A DNA stretch of 64,000 bases from positions 11,682,467-11,746,466 of the forward strand of contig RPFO01000080.1 in NCBI GenBank assembly GCA_009746045.1, given 5' to 3'. This DNA comes from Mesostigma viride. Its lineage: Eukaryota; Streptophyta; Mesostigmatophyceae; Mesostigmatales; Mesostigmataceae. Positions 36,901 through 42,391 of the stretch are shown here, piece after piece (position 1 is the stretch's first letter; each line of letters begins with the position of its first letter). The translations under genes were made by a program, and so were the position numbers. Below the pieces are notes generated by a model, which had not been told where the DNA came from, made no database searches, and saw only the letters and a list, made by a program, of their open reading frames with translations.

Positions 36901-36956
36901 AAGAGGCATCTCTCCACGCGGCAAGGATCTGCGCGAGCGTGCTCTGTGAGCCTTGA
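2942..36956 (+). CDS. 3' part of an unrecognised multi-exon gene (13 exons)
   Basis: Thirteen exons join in one reading phase: 2942-3035, 4063-4137, 4976-5083, 9093-9449, 24967-25048, 26167-26219, 27372-27851, 28879-28949, 30269-30425, 31691-31762, 33487-33654, 36455-36567 and 36878-36956, ending in TGA. They encode about 635 residues and the protein start is upstream of the window. Introns are GT-AG except one apparent GC-AG. The product is rich in Leu and Ala, probably mostly helical, with an Ala/Gly/Lys low-complexity segment in exon 4, a Lys-Gly-rich basic segment in exon 7 and a helical C-terminal half. I do not recognise the family. A HEAT/ARM-like scaffold or a DNA-repair helical protein such as FANCI was considered, but no diagnostic motif was found. 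Phase agreement across all 13 exons is the main support. Confidence 0.75.
3118..3150 (+). repeat. intronic copy of exon 1 end plus donor
   Basis: GCATGCTGCTCAAGC followed by a few changed bases and GTGAGT repeats the 3' end and donor of the exon ending at 3035. A third, more diverged copy lies at about 3500-3528 (ctgcacgaggtgaat). See the finding on junction-anchored duplication. Confidence 0.7.
3174..3386 (+). mobile_element. ORF1-only retroposon, 5'-truncated 3' end
   Basis: This holds the 3' UTR of the ORF1-only family: the ggtgca...tgcacc stem near 3232-3250, then tatgtgctacat, the hairpin ACTCC-CAAC-GGAGT and an (AATT)n-type tail. It is flanked by an 11-bp target-site duplication, attctgtcata (3163-3173 and 3387-3397). 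It sits in the intron after visible exon 1. Confidence 0.85.
3398..4062. other. intron sequence without recognised gene
   Basis: Apart from degenerate tgttgtttccat-like repeats (about 3670-3880) and three tatcatggca units (3910-3940), nothing is recognised. The acceptor for the next exon ends at 4062. Confidence 0.5.
4063..4137 (+). CDS. unknown gene, visible exon 2
   Basis: Acceptor tatcgcag, donor GTAAGT, 25 residues ([16 protein letters not shown] then PPRIVINAD). Both ends are at phase 0, matching its neighbours. The junction tgcggatgtaagtatgt recurs at about 4493-4509, beyond the 79-bp repeats. Confidence 0.7.
4144..4470. repeat. 79-bp tandem repeat, about 4 copies
   Basis: A 79-base unit containing gtgggcaagcgctactatg and gtgggcaagggttactatg starts at 4144, 4223, 4302 and 4381. 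It begins directly at the splice donor of visible exon 2 and is followed by another copy of that donor. Confidence 0.95.
4625..4905. repeat. 36-bp tandem repeat, about 8 copies
   Basis: The unit catgccagcgtctgtcacat plus cgatggcggttggttc repeats every 36 bases with ggcg/ggca and cgg/cgt variants. The length is a multiple of three, so frames stay open in both directions, but nothing suggests coding. Confidence 0.95.
4976..5083 (+). CDS. unknown gene, visible exon 3
   Basis: Acceptor gatgacag, donor GTGGGT, 36 residues ([16 protein letters not shown]...), phase 0 at both ends. The following intron sequence gggcagcgccacaaaaa (about 5102-5118) has four degenerate echoes at 7263-7395. Confidence 0.7.
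5120..5676 (+). repeat. direct repeat, left copy
   Basis: Left member of the 0.55-kb pair. It matches 6699-7233 with scattered substitutions and small indels, for example a cggccgctatgccttgg stretch present only here. Confidence 0.85.
6699..7233 (+). repeat. direct repeat, right copy
   Basis: Right member of the 0.55-kb pair. It is about 20 bases shorter than the left copy. Confidence 0.85.
7255..7400. repeat. degenerate ~38-bp repeat, 4 copies
   Basis: The motif ggcagcggcacaaag with aaagtagtaagta recurs at about 7263, 7301, 7340 and 7379. It resembles the intron sequence at 5102-5118 just after the exon ending at 5083. Confidence 0.7.
7421..7501. repeat. interstitial telomere-like tract with flanking direct repeats
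   Basis: The tract ttaagggttttaaccctaaa continues as ccctaaac, giving head-to-head TTTAGGG-type telomere units. It is bracketed by two copies of a 27-base sequence containing acaagcaaatatgcaggg. Such a scar fits repair of a break by telomere addition or insertion. Confidence 0.7.
7502..8340. other. intron sequence, nothing recognised
   Basis: Open frames up to about 140 residues exist in several phases, but none has protein-like composition or usable junctions that keep phase with the flanking exons. Confidence 0.4.
8371..8705. repeat. 47-bp tandem repeat, about 7 copies
   Basis: The unit, with cctcaatttttcctatgcgc and cctcatctccttccctatac, starts at 8371, 8418, 8465, 8512, 8559, 8606 and 8653. 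It is pyrimidine-rich and lies upstream of the acceptor at 9092. Confidence 0.95.
8930..9066. repeat. 32-37-bp repeat, 4 copies
   Basis: ccctcctatact followed by accccggaaccc recurs near 8938, 8970, 9007 and 9042, just upstream of the exon beginning at 9093. Confidence 0.85.
9093..9449 (+). CDS. unknown gene, visible exon 4
   Basis: Acceptor ttctcccag, donor GTGGGT, 119 residues, phase 0 at both ends. It begins [18 protein letters not shown], then becomes low complexity: Lys-rich [10 protein letters not shown], a helical [13 protein letters not shown] and a Gly/Ala/Ser linker, ending EMEWTELK. This is probably a helical segment followed by a disordered linker. The donor region is echoed at 9583 and 9692. 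Confidence 0.75.
9450..9895. repeat. intron start built of diverged duplicates of the exon 4 junction
   Basis: gagtggacggagctcaaggt (9431) is echoed as gtggaggagctcgaggt (9583) and gagtagacggagctcaaat (9692). The neighbouring cagtacacggtgtacg (9537) is echoed as caagtacacggtaagt (9767). The sequence looks like two or more old tandem duplications of about 110-230 bases. Confidence 0.65.
9896..9992. repeat. 11-bp tandem repeat (gtgctattagt)n
   Basis: About nine 11-base units with gcc/gct and atc variants. Confidence 0.9.
10168..24511. repeat. 14.3-kb satellite of 45-bp and 58-bp units
   Basis: Roughly 300 units. The short 45-base unit contains tttcctcacctgttccctca, then ccggtgccgtttg and tccgcgttcgtg. 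The long 58-base unit has an extra 13 bases around ccccatcgagtgt. Blocks: long 10190-10650, short to 11157, long 11158-11300, short to 14655, long to about 15950, mostly short to 22445, mostly long to the end with short islands near 23010-23165 and 24060. A tccgcg/ttcgcg dimorphism alternates in runs (for example 12660-13130), giving a 90-base higher-order unit. No plus frame contains a stop across the array. It lies wholly inside one intron. Confidence 0.97.
24512..24966. other. intron 3' end, nothing recognised
   Basis: Unique sequence between the satellite and the next exon. It holds short ggttctgagg echoes (24580-24620) and a doubled cgcgggctgtgggtg motif (about 24773 and 24806). Confidence 0.5.
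24967..25048 (+). CDS. unknown gene, visible exon 5
   Basis: Acceptor gtccacgcag. 27 residues ([16 protein letters not shown] then [11 protein letters not shown]) plus one base. The only donor fitting the phase is GC (gag|GCAAGT), so this is a probable GC-AG intron. The exon end atgcaagcctaccgaggcaa is repeated twice more in tandem directly downstream. Confidence 0.7.
25031..25105. repeat. three tandem copies of the exon 5 end
   Basis: ggatgcaagcctaccgaggc (25031) is followed by copies starting at about 25057 and 25080, with aagg in place of gagg. Only the first lies within the exon. Confidence 0.9.
25151..25455. repeat. 60-bp tandem repeat, 5 copies
   Basis: The unit contains ggctggtaaggtcttagttt, cctaatcaaaatgatactag and tgtacgaacgcaagcaggat. 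The last two copies carry changes (acgagcg, cctactcaaa). Each copy holds a ggtaag donor-like motif. Confidence 0.95.
25456..26166. other. intron sequence, nothing recognised
   Basis: AT-richer unique sequence ending in the pyrimidine-rich tract and acceptor tcttctgacag. No repeat or coding segment is recognised. Confidence 0.4.
26167..26219 (+). CDS. unknown gene, visible exon 6
   Basis: Acceptor ttctgacag, chosen over the cag seven bases later because only this one restores the phase. It encodes [17 protein letters not shown], donor GTAACC. The bases around the exon start (acagggaccaccgggtgctg) are echoed at 26268-26300, and the exon end (cagctcatcaag) at 26528-26541. Confidence 0.65.
26220..27371. 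other. intron with degenerate CCCTAAA/CCCTGAA tracts
   Basis: It contains telomere-like degenerate repeats (about 26255-26310 and 26365-26405) and echoes of the preceding exon. Otherwise nothing is recognised until the pyrimidine-rich tract (27130-27370) before the next exon. Confidence 0.5.
27372..27851 (+). CDS. unknown gene, visible exon 7
   Basis: Acceptor cccctgcag, donor GTATGA, 160 residues, phase 0 at both ends and directly compatible with the exon ending at 26219. It begins [19 protein letters not shown], a charged helix, continues through an acidic and Pro-rich middle, a basic repeat of KGKGKGK type (about residues 100-117) and ends in a basic helix, [11 protein letters not shown]. 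The basic block could be a nuclear localisation signal (inference). Confidence 0.75.
27868..27905. repeat. (ATTT)n microsatellite
   Basis: About nine tttatttatt units just downstream of the exon ending at 27851. Confidence 0.95.
27906..28878. other. intron with repeated donor-like copies
   Basis: The junction ctgcggctgatggcgcaggt (27832) recurs as ctgcggttgatgacacaggt at about 28050. Shorter cccaggtacgaaagga (27949), cccaggagcgagagga (28147) and cccaggtgcgagagga (28220) motifs follow. No exon is recognised. Confidence 0.6.
28879..28949 (+). CDS. unknown gene, visible exon 8
   Basis: Acceptor ctgggcag. 23 residues ([19 protein letters not shown] then TKRQ) and two bases of the next codon. 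Donor GTGAGC. The junction cagaagtgag is echoed at about 29034 and 29126. Confidence 0.7.
28950..29700. other. intron with junction echoes, otherwise unassigned
   Basis: cggcagaagtgagtcgggcg (29034) and gtgcagaagtgagtcgggcg (29126) repeat the donor of the previous exon. A weaker echo (gtgaaagtggattgggcgg) lies at about 29284. The rest is unrecognised. Confidence 0.6.
29720..29985. repeat. 18-bp tandem repeat, about 14 copies
   Basis: The unit ttgggcctattgaatatg has variants including ttgggcctaataaaaaca. Direct repeats containing gttgccgac and gaggtacca lie at each end of the array (about 29682-29700 and 29986-30007). Confidence 0.95.
30269..30425 (+). CDS. unknown gene, visible exon 9
   Basis: Acceptor gatctgcag, donor GTGCGT. 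52 full codons follow a split Lys codon: [20 protein letters not shown], then a helical [17 protein letters not shown] segment, ending MVLMDVFLS. It is the best protein-like exon of the gene. Its 3' end is copied at least three times in the next intron. Confidence 0.8.
30494..31190 (+). repeat. degenerate copies of exon 9 end and donor
   Basis: gtggatgtggtcacggacaa (30503) repeats bases 30372-30391 of the exon exactly and runs on to a diverged donor. Further copies with a recognisable exon end and gtgcgtg donor lie at 31017-31067 and 31128-31190. Confidence 0.8.
30566..30880. repeat. 63-bp tandem repeat, 5 copies
   Basis: The unit, with ggtatgacttgtgttatcta and acatagggattatgtgcgcc, starts at 30566, 30629, 30692, 30755 and 30818. 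Its first bases resemble the first intron bases after exon 9 (ggtataacttgtgaca). Confidence 0.95.
31484..31620 (+). repeat. upstream copies of the exon 10 acceptor region
   Basis: cttctgctgcagagcctatt (31488) and cttctgctgccgtcccagcc (31577) resemble the acceptor and first bases of the exon at 31691 (tctgctgcagagcctcgcc). These are acceptor-side equivalents of the donor copies. Confidence 0.65.
31691..31762 (+). CDS. unknown gene, visible exon 10
   Basis: Acceptor ctctgctgcag, donor GTGCGT. 24 residues ([18 protein letters not shown] then DLSKPT), a helix, phase 0 at both ends. Confidence 0.75.
31750..32065. repeat. 68-bp tandem repeat containing the exon 10 donor
   Basis: The unit runs from agcccacggtgcgtgtacag through atggccaggcatgcccgcag to gtggacaagagccacaaagc. 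The first copy starts in the last bases of the exon ending at 31762. Later copies near 31870, 31938 and 32007 each repeat a cc(a/c)(c/g)(a/g)gtgcgtg donor. Confidence 0.9.
32066..33486. other. intron sequence, nothing recognised
   Basis: It contains short ccgcaggaatgc echoes (32616, 32670, 32716) but no coding segment that fits the phase. The acceptor tatgcctccag ends at 33486. Confidence 0.4.
33487..33654 (+). CDS. unknown gene, visible exon 11
   Basis: 56 residues, phase 0 at both ends, donor [26 protein letters not shown] is followed by a helical region, [18 protein letters not shown], and [18 protein letters not shown]. The strong helical periodicity suggests a helical-repeat protein. 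Confidence 0.8.
33655..33883 (+). repeat. donor-like echoes after exon 11
   Basis: The exon end acgcgttgcaggtgagg is echoed as acgctgcaggtgacg (33690), acgctgcaggtgtgc (33823) and acgctgcaggtgacggg (33858). More distant echoes lie near 34268, 34473 and 34618. Confidence 0.6.
33884..34270. repeat. 9-bp tandem repeat (gataggagt)n
   Basis: About 40 units of gataggagt with a few insertions (actgatagg, agtagtgat). The unit length gives open Ser-Asp-Arg, Ile-Gly-Val and complementary frames that are not genes. Confidence 0.95.
34271..35012. other. intron sequence, nothing recognised
   Basis: Gctgcaggt-like donor echoes occur at 34268-34640. An open frame beginning at 34861 runs into the inverted repeat but has no recognised homology. 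Confidence 0.4.
35013..35965. repeat. near-perfect inverted repeat, 470-bp arms and 13-bp loop
   Basis: Left arm 35013-35482 and right arm 35496-35965 are complementary around agattagaaatca. No net indel is seen (all matched points are symmetric about 35489), only a few substitutions, for example near 35108 and 35150. Both arms begin tgtcacggaaatgtg when read inward. It could be a fold-back element, paired LTRs in inverted orientation, or a small-RNA hairpin locus. The substitutions argue against a simple assembly fold-back. Confidence 0.9.
36118..36357 (+). mobile_element. short retroposon (SINE-like)
   Basis: A 240-base insertion ending in ttttaatgaattaattaat, flanked by a 16-base target-site duplication (atcatctggcccttgg at 36102-36117, atcgtctggcccttgg at 36358-36373). 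It has no reading frame and no clear tRNA-type promoter boxes. It could be a SINE or the 3' end of another LINE family. Confidence 0.7.
36455..36567 (+). CDS. unknown gene, visible exon 12
   Basis: Acceptor ggttctccag, donor GTGAGC. 37 codons plus two bases ([20 protein letters not shown], then [17 protein letters not shown]). The junction agaagaagtgag is echoed as ggaaaaagtgagtg (36602) and agaaaaagtgcgta (36668). Confidence 0.75.
36878..36956 (+). CDS. unknown gene, last exon with stop
   Basis: Acceptor cacacacag. It completes a Lys codon and gives [20 protein letters not shown] and VLCEP before TGA at 36954-36956. The helical register of the previous exon continues. Confidence 0.75.
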
Positions 36957-37636
36957 TGGGTCATCCATTGAGCCTCAATGGACACACTTATTGCCATGAC
37001 CGATGCGCGTGGATGGCCACGTCAATATGGAGGAGTCACAGAGCGATTAATGCAAAGTTCTCAAATAAGGCTCGTGAGTGATGGAAGACCTGAGTAGATC
37101 CCTGAGTGGATTTACCCTGTGAAGGGCGCATCTTTTAATGCTAAGTCTCTAATATACAACCCACATTTGTGAGGGGCATTGCTGCAGCCCGAGGGTACCT
37201 AAGCCACATTGGCAAGCGTATGATTGTTCCTTTGGTGCGCAGGTTTTTCCTGTGAGTGGCTGACAGCAGCTCAGAGGACAGAGAAACTCATCCATAAGGG
37301 CTAGCTTTGTGATCGGCAGCGAAGACAGGGTCAGTTGATCATGAAGATCTGCAAGAATATTAATTAATTAGCACGTGACTGCGTTGAAAATATTGGATTC
37401 ATGGAGATGAGTCTCTACGTGGAAATTACTCATTTAATGGAGATGAGGCACGATTGGCCTCAGGACCCTTTCCTGCTTGGTTCGACCATGAAGAAACTGT
37501 AAGTGCTCCCCCCTCCATTTCTGAATGGGCATGTTCAGAAGCCTGGGTGAATGTCTTGCCTCTCCCATCCCCATACCTGTCTGTTCAGGAGCCGTGTAAG
37601 TAAGTAATTAAGTAAGTACTTGCGTGTCATGCACCG
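36957..37636. other. 3' flank / intergenic
   Basis: Probably the 3' UTR and downstream region of the unknown gene. A partial LINE-B tail (attaattagcacgtgactgc) lies near 37360-37385. No other feature is seen. Confidence 0.4.
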
Positions 37637-38045
37637 ACCTCGGTCTGGCCGGCCCCCAGCGGCTTGGCCAGCCAGGGCGGCATGTCCTGACCTGGCCTGG
37701 CCCCAAGGACATTCCTAGCAAGACGGGTAAACATGCCATGACCTATCCACAGCAGTTGCTGGCCGACCTAGTGGTCCCAGCCCCGTTTGAACATCGCATT
37801 CACTTCCTCTCTCTTGCTTGGACTGCTCTGCAGAACAAGAAGAGGTGGAAGACGATTGTCCAGGCCCGCCCGCCAGCACCTGTGGGCAAGCCCTCTCCCC
37901 CCAAGAGGAAGGGGCGCTTTGCTGAGTAGAGTAGTACGGGTTTTCTAGATTAGATTAGATTAGAGTTAGATTAGTTCGGTTTCGCAGCTTCGCCCACCTC
38001 CATCCATCCAGCAAGGGAATATGTGCTACATGATCTCCCAAACAT
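37637..38045 (+). mobile_element. LINE-A 3' fragment
   Basis: It encodes the degenerate LINE-A ORF2 C-terminus, ending PPKRKGRFAE and stop near 37929. A LINE-A 3' UTR follows to gaatatgtgctacatgatct, where the ORF1-only family's 3' UTR takes over. This is a chimera or an insertion at the 3' end. Confidence 0.8.
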
Positions 38046-38046
38046 G

Positions 38047-38216
38047 CCTATGCAGAGAGATGCTCTCTGTTGAGAAGCGCCATGCCCTAGCTCTTGTATA
38101 GCCATGATGATCTTCCCCCACATGACAGGCTCCCCCTTAGCTGGGCATAGCTTGATAGATCATGGGGGTGCAGGTGCCCTGGCGCACCTAATTAATTAAT
38201 TGATTAATTAATTAGA
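38047..38216 (+). mobile_element. ORF1-only family 3' UTR fragment
   Basis: It contains the perfect stem cagagag-atg-ctctctg (about 38055), the ggtgca/tgcacc stem and an (AATT)n tail, but lacks the usual terminal tatgtgctacat hairpin. Confidence 0.7.
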
Positions 38217-38369
38217 CTCGTGCTCCCGTTGGAGAGTCACGGAGCATTAACCCCGATGGATGGATGGGTGGGTGCAAACAGTCCTACCGGTCTAAGCTAT
38301 CTACATCAGCTACCTACGACATCTATCTAACAGCAACTAACTACAACATCTATCTATACAGCATCACGT

Positions 38370-38780
38370 GGCCCTAGGGGAGCTGTGCACATGGCGTGCC
38401 TCCCGTGGGTACATTGCACACGCGGGCGCTTCCCCACAGGGGGGGGCTCGTTGTCCTCTATGACCTGGGCCCACTTGGCCTTGTCCATCATCTTCTTCCA
38501 AATCACGGAGAGGCCTAGGCCCCCCATGTCCTCTACGAGCTGTTCTTTGAAGGTGCGGGCCTTGCGGCGTCAAACATCAGGGGGCCCGGCCCACGTCAGG
38601 AGGTGCCGGCCAGGCTGAGCTGGTCGCAGTCCTCCGGGGGGGCCACTTGAGGTGTCTACCTGGTTGGTGCGAGCTAGGTGCCCTACTAAGCTGCAGGCGC
38701 CGCTGCTTAATTGTGCTGGTGATATATGGCATGCCCTGGTACAGGTCCTCGTTGCGGACATGAGCAGCATATCCTACTCT
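38370..38780 (-). mobile_element. LINE-C fragment (ORF2 C-terminus), minus strand
   Basis: The minus strand reads a diverged ORF2 C-terminal region (YAAHVRNEDLYQGMPYIT, then a HLART-like stretch, QPGRHLLTWAGPPDV and, in another frame, MGGLGLSVIWKKMMDKAKWA). The similarity to LINE-A and LINE-B shows a third family. It is broken by frameshifts. Confidence 0.7.
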
Positions 38781-38794
38781 GAAAATGGAACGCA

Positions 38795-38950
38795 CCTAGA
38801 GCAAGGGTAGTTTACATTCCCACTCTTGCAGGAAGTAGCCCAGAATGTATTAAAAGCCATCTGCCACTTCAGACTCAGGGATATGTGCTACATGTACTCC
38901 CAACGGAGTTATGTTCCTAATTAATTATTTTATTAATTAATCTCCCAACG
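38795..38950 (+). mobile_element. ORF1-only family 3' end
   Basis: From cacctagagcaagggtag to tatgtgctacatgtactccc, then the CTCC-CAAC-GGAG hairpin and an attaatta tail. It is 5'-truncated, and no clear target duplication was found. Confidence 0.75.
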
Positions 38951-38992
38951 GAGTCATATGTTAATTTAATTTTTTATGCGCATGGGCATGCC

Positions 38993-39751
38993 CTGGGCTA
39001 GGCTCCGTTCGCTCAACACCTACTGGCGCTCCAAGGGCCTGGGCGAACACCGCAAGCGCATGCTCTTCAAGGTCCTCGTCCTCACGGTGCTCATGTATGG
39101 CGCCGAGGCGTGGACACTCACCCCCACACTGGCATCTAGGCTAGACGGCACAGTTTACAGGATGCTCCGACAGGTCCTTAACGTAGGTTTTTCCAAGCGC
39201 CCGTCATCAGAGTCTTTGTATCAGGGCATGCCTCGTATTTCGGACGAGATTAGACAGCGTAGGATAGCATTTGTAGGACACCAAGGTTGCTCGCACCAGC
39301 CAGGTCGACACCGCCCTTGGTCTGGCCGGCCCCCAGCGGCTTGGCCAGCCAGGACGACACATTCTGACCTGGCCTGGCCCCAAGGGCATTGCCAAAAAGG
39401 TAGGGAAACATGTCACGAACTACATCCAGATGTTGCTGGATGACCTAGTGGTCCCAGCCCAGTTTGAATACCGCATCCACTCTCTCTCCCTTCTTTGGAC
39501 AAAAATGCAGAACAAGACGCGGTGGAAGAGGATTGTCAAGGCTCACACGCCCGACCCTGTGGGCAAACCACCTCCCCTCAAGCGGAGGAGGCGTTTTGAT
39601 GATGGGTAGTTAGGACTTTTCTAGACTAGCTAGATTAGAGTTAGGTTAGTTCGATTACGCGGCTCCTTCCACCCCACCCATCCATCAAGGAATATGTGCT
39701 ACATGATCTCCCAACGGAGGCATGTTATAATTTAATTTAATTTTTAATTTA
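38993..39751 (+). mobile_element. LINE-A, 5'-truncated copy
   Basis: It holds the ORF2 C-terminal region (WARLRSLNTYWRSKGLGEHR, then YGAEAWTL, then MLRQVLNVGFSKRPSSES), the stop near 39607, the 3' UTR and an aatttaattt tail. It is flanked by an 11-bp target duplication, atgggcatgcc (38982-38992 and 39752-39762). A frameshift near 39280 breaks the frame. Confidence 0.9.
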
Positions 39752-39762
39752 ATGGGCATGCC

Positions 39763-39880
39763 ACGGAGAACAATTAATTACTTAACAGACACGTGACTGC
39801 GTCACGTGAGCATAAGCCCTCAGTTGGAGGGGAACATGGGATGTCACGTGCAGTCACGTGTCTATTAATTAATTAATTAA
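39763..39880 (-). mobile_element. LINE-B 3'-terminal fragments
   Basis: It contains the LINE-B terminal hairpin (cacgtgac-gca-gtcacgtg) in minus orientation, then a second partial copy in plus orientation ending tctattaattaattaat. These are nested remnants. Confidence 0.7.
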
Positions 39881-39891
39881 TGGGATGTAAA

Positions 39892-40677
39892 TGCTACTGG
39901 TGAGCTGCGCATGTCGGCTGTCCGCCTCCCCCGCGCGCGGGGGAAGGCTGGCCCGGCACCTGTGCTCCTCACCTTTAAGTACATGGCGGACAAGCTGGCG
40001 TTCCTTAAATGCCGCAAGAAGCTCTCGGAGACTCGCTTCACGCTGGACGACGACTTGACCCTGGCCCAGCAACAGCGGCGACGCGAGCTATGGCCGACCT
40101 ACCTTCAGCTCCGGCAGAGCGCAAGGGGGAAGCCGGTATACTGGAGGGGGGCGGTCATCCACGTTGACCACAAGCCCTGGCAGGCCCCTCCTGCCACCTC
40201 AGACTAGAGAATATATACCAGTAGTGTAGATAATAGTCAGGCTTAGCCTAGCATGTGGCCCACGCGCATGTGCGCCCATAATGGCCTCCATGGATCAGAT
40301 GCCTTCAGAATTTAGCCAAGCCCTGCCTATAATGGGACCCCCATGGATGTTGCATTAAGAATTTAGCCATGCTATGCCTTTGCAGAGAGATGCTCTCTGT
40401 TGAGAAGCCATGCCTTAGCTCTTGTACATGATCTTCCCCCACATGACATGCTCCCCCTTAGCTGGGCATAGCGTGATAGATCATGAGGGTGCAGGTGCCC
40501 TGGTGCACCTAGAGCAAGGGTTGCTTACATTCCCACCTATGCAGGAAGTAGCCCAGAATGTATTAAAAGTCATAGTAGTATGCCCCTTCTCAGGGATATG
40601 TGCTACATGTACTCCCAACGGAGTTATTCTGATCGGAGTTATGTTTCTAATTAGTTAATTAATTAATTAATTAATTA
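39892..40677 (+). mobile_element. ORF1-only (HAL1-like) retroposon
   Basis: A 786-bp insertion flanked by a 13-bp target duplication, aatgggatgtaaa (39879-39891 and 40678-40690). It carries the ORF1 C-terminal domain, then directly the family 3' UTR with the stems cagagag/ctctctg and ggtgca/tgcacc, the terminal hairpin and an attaatta tail. No reverse transcriptase is present. Confidence 0.9.
39911..40207 (+). CDS. ORF1p-like C-terminal domain (truncated)
   Basis: 98 codons to the stop. Residues resemble the RRM/CTD region of L1 ORF1 proteins: PVLLTFKYMADKLAFLKCRK, then FTLDDDLTLAQQQRRRELWP, then KPVYWRGAVIHVDHKPW. ORF1p binds retrotransposon RNA as a trimer in L1. The N-terminal coiled coil is absent because of 5' truncation. 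The ATG is internal and not the native start. Confidence 0.7.
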   Translation: MSAVRLPRARGKAGPAPVLLTFKYMADKLAFLKCRKKLSETRFTLDDDLTLAQQQRRRELWPTYLQLRQSARGKPVYWRGAVIHVDHKPWQAPPATSD

Positions 40678-40689
40678 ATGGGATGTAAA

Positions 40690-40830
40690 CAGGGCCGCGG
40701 TGCACACACCCCAGCTGTAACTAGGACCTAGATAAATTACACCATCCATTCCATCCCATGTTCCCCTCCCACTGAGGACTTATGCTCACGTGACGCAGTC
40801 ACGTGTCTATTTAATAATTAAATAATTAAT
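40690..40830 (+). mobile_element. LINE-B 3' UTR fragment
   Basis: From gggccgcggtgcacacaccc through tcccactgaggacttatgct and the cacgtgac-gca-gtcacgtg hairpin to a taataattaa tail. Confidence 0.8.
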
Positions 40831-40849
40831 GGGATGGAATGGATGAGCC

Positions 40850-41336
40850 ACGTTGACCACAAGCCCTGGCAGCCCCCTCCTGCCACCCCAGACTAGGGAA
40901 TTCATACCAGTAGTGTAGATTAGTCAGGCTTAGCCTAGCATGTGGCCCACGCGCATGTGCGCCCATAATGGCCCCCATGGATGTTGTCTACAGAATTTAG
41001 CCAAGCCCTGCCTATAACGGGACCCCCATGGATGTTGCATTAAGAATTTCGCCATGCTATGCCATGCAGAGAGATGCTCTCTGTAGAGAAGCCATGTCCT
41101 AGCTCTTGTATAGCCATGATGATCTTCCCCACCTATGACAGGCTCCCCTTCGCTGGGTGTTGCCTGAAACTCTGGGTGGTGCAGGTGCCCTAGTGCACCT
41201 AGAGCAAGTGTTGTTTACATTCCCACCCTTGCAGGAAGTAGCTTAGAATGTCTGATAGGCCATATGCCCCTTCTCTGGGCTATGTGCTACATATACTCCC
41301 AACGGAGTTATGTTACAATTCAATTCAATTCAATTC
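40850..41336 (+). mobile_element. ORF1-only retroposon, 5'-truncated
   Basis: 487 bp: the last codons of the ORF1 domain, the family 3' UTR and a (CAATT)n tail. Flanked by a 12-bp target duplication, aatggatgagcc (40838-40849 and 41337-41348). Confidence 0.9.
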
Positions 41337-41346
41337 AATGGATGAG

Positions 41347-42238
41347 CCGCCTTGCCGACCTGATTTATGCGGATGACACCACCCTCATCGAGAGCCCCGA
41401 GCACATTCAGACCTGGCTGGACTGTCTGGGCCTGGAGGCGCGGGCGGTGGGGTTGGAGATTAGTGTCAAAACTGAGGCGATGGTGATTGGGGCCTCCAGT
41501 ACACCACCGCTGCCGCGCCTGCTCGACGGGACGGAGGTCCCGTTCCGCGACCGCTTCAAACTGTTGGGGAGCTGGCTTCCTGACACCGCCGACGATGTGG
41601 ACACCCGCATCGGCCTTGCCTGGGCCAAGCTCCGTTCGCTCAAAACCTACTGGCGCTCCAAGGGCCTGGGCGAGCACCGCAAGCGCATGCTCTTCAAGGT
41701 CCTCGTCCTCACGGTGCTCACGTACGGCGCCGAGGCGTGGACAATTAATCCCACCCAAACTGGCAGCTAGGCTAGACGGCACGGTTTACAGGATGCTCCG
41801 ACAGGTCCTTAACGTAGGTTTTTCCGAGCGCTCGTCATCAGAGTCTTTGTATCAGGGCATGCCTCGTATTTCGGACGAGATTAGACAGCGTAGGATAGCA
41901 TTTGTAGGACACCAAGGTTGCTCGCACCAGCCAGGTCGACACCGCCCTTGGTCTGGCCGGCCCCCAGCGGCTTGGCCAGCCAGGGCGACACATTCTGACC
42001 TGGCCTGGCCCCGAGGGCATCCCCAAAAGGGTAGGGAAACCTGTCACGAACTACATCCAGATGTTGCTGGCCGACGTAGTGGTCCCAGCCCAGTTTGAAC
42101 ACCGCATCCACTCTCTCGATCCCGTCTTTGGACTGCCATGCAGGACAAGACGCGGTGGGAGAAGATTGTCAAGGCTCACACGCCCGACCCTGTGGGCAAG
42201 CCCCCTCCCCCCAAGCGGAGGAGGCGCTTTGACGAGTA
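41347..42238 (+). pseudogene. LINE-A ORF2 fragment (RT palm to C-terminus)
   Basis: It contains the RT catalytic motif YADD at about 41366, the RFKLLGSWLPD region, YGAEAWT and the C-terminal PPPPKRRRRFDE-like end. At least two frameshifts. It is a dead fragment. Confidence 0.85.
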
Positions 42239-42391
42239 GTGTAGTTAGGATTTTCTAGACTAGCTAGATTAGAGTTAGTAGGATAGTTCGATCACGCGGC
42301 TTCCTCCACCCCATCCATCATGGAATATGATGTGCTACATGATCTCCCCACGGAGGCAATGATGTTATAATTTAATTTAATTTAATTTTAA
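41347..42391 (+). mobile_element. LINE-A, 5'-truncated copy
   Basis: It starts in the RT domain (LADLIYADDTTLIESPEHIQ) and ends in the LINE-A 3' UTR and tail. The duplication aatggatgag appears at 41337-41346 and, beyond the piggyBac-like element in its tail, at 44093-44102. The frame is broken near 41755 and after 41900. Confidence 0.85.

Noticed and set aside
2942-36956. Assignment of the unknown gene to FANCI or another named helical-repeat protein
   Set aside because: Only general helical character and composition agree; no diagnostic motif could be matched from the sequence alone.
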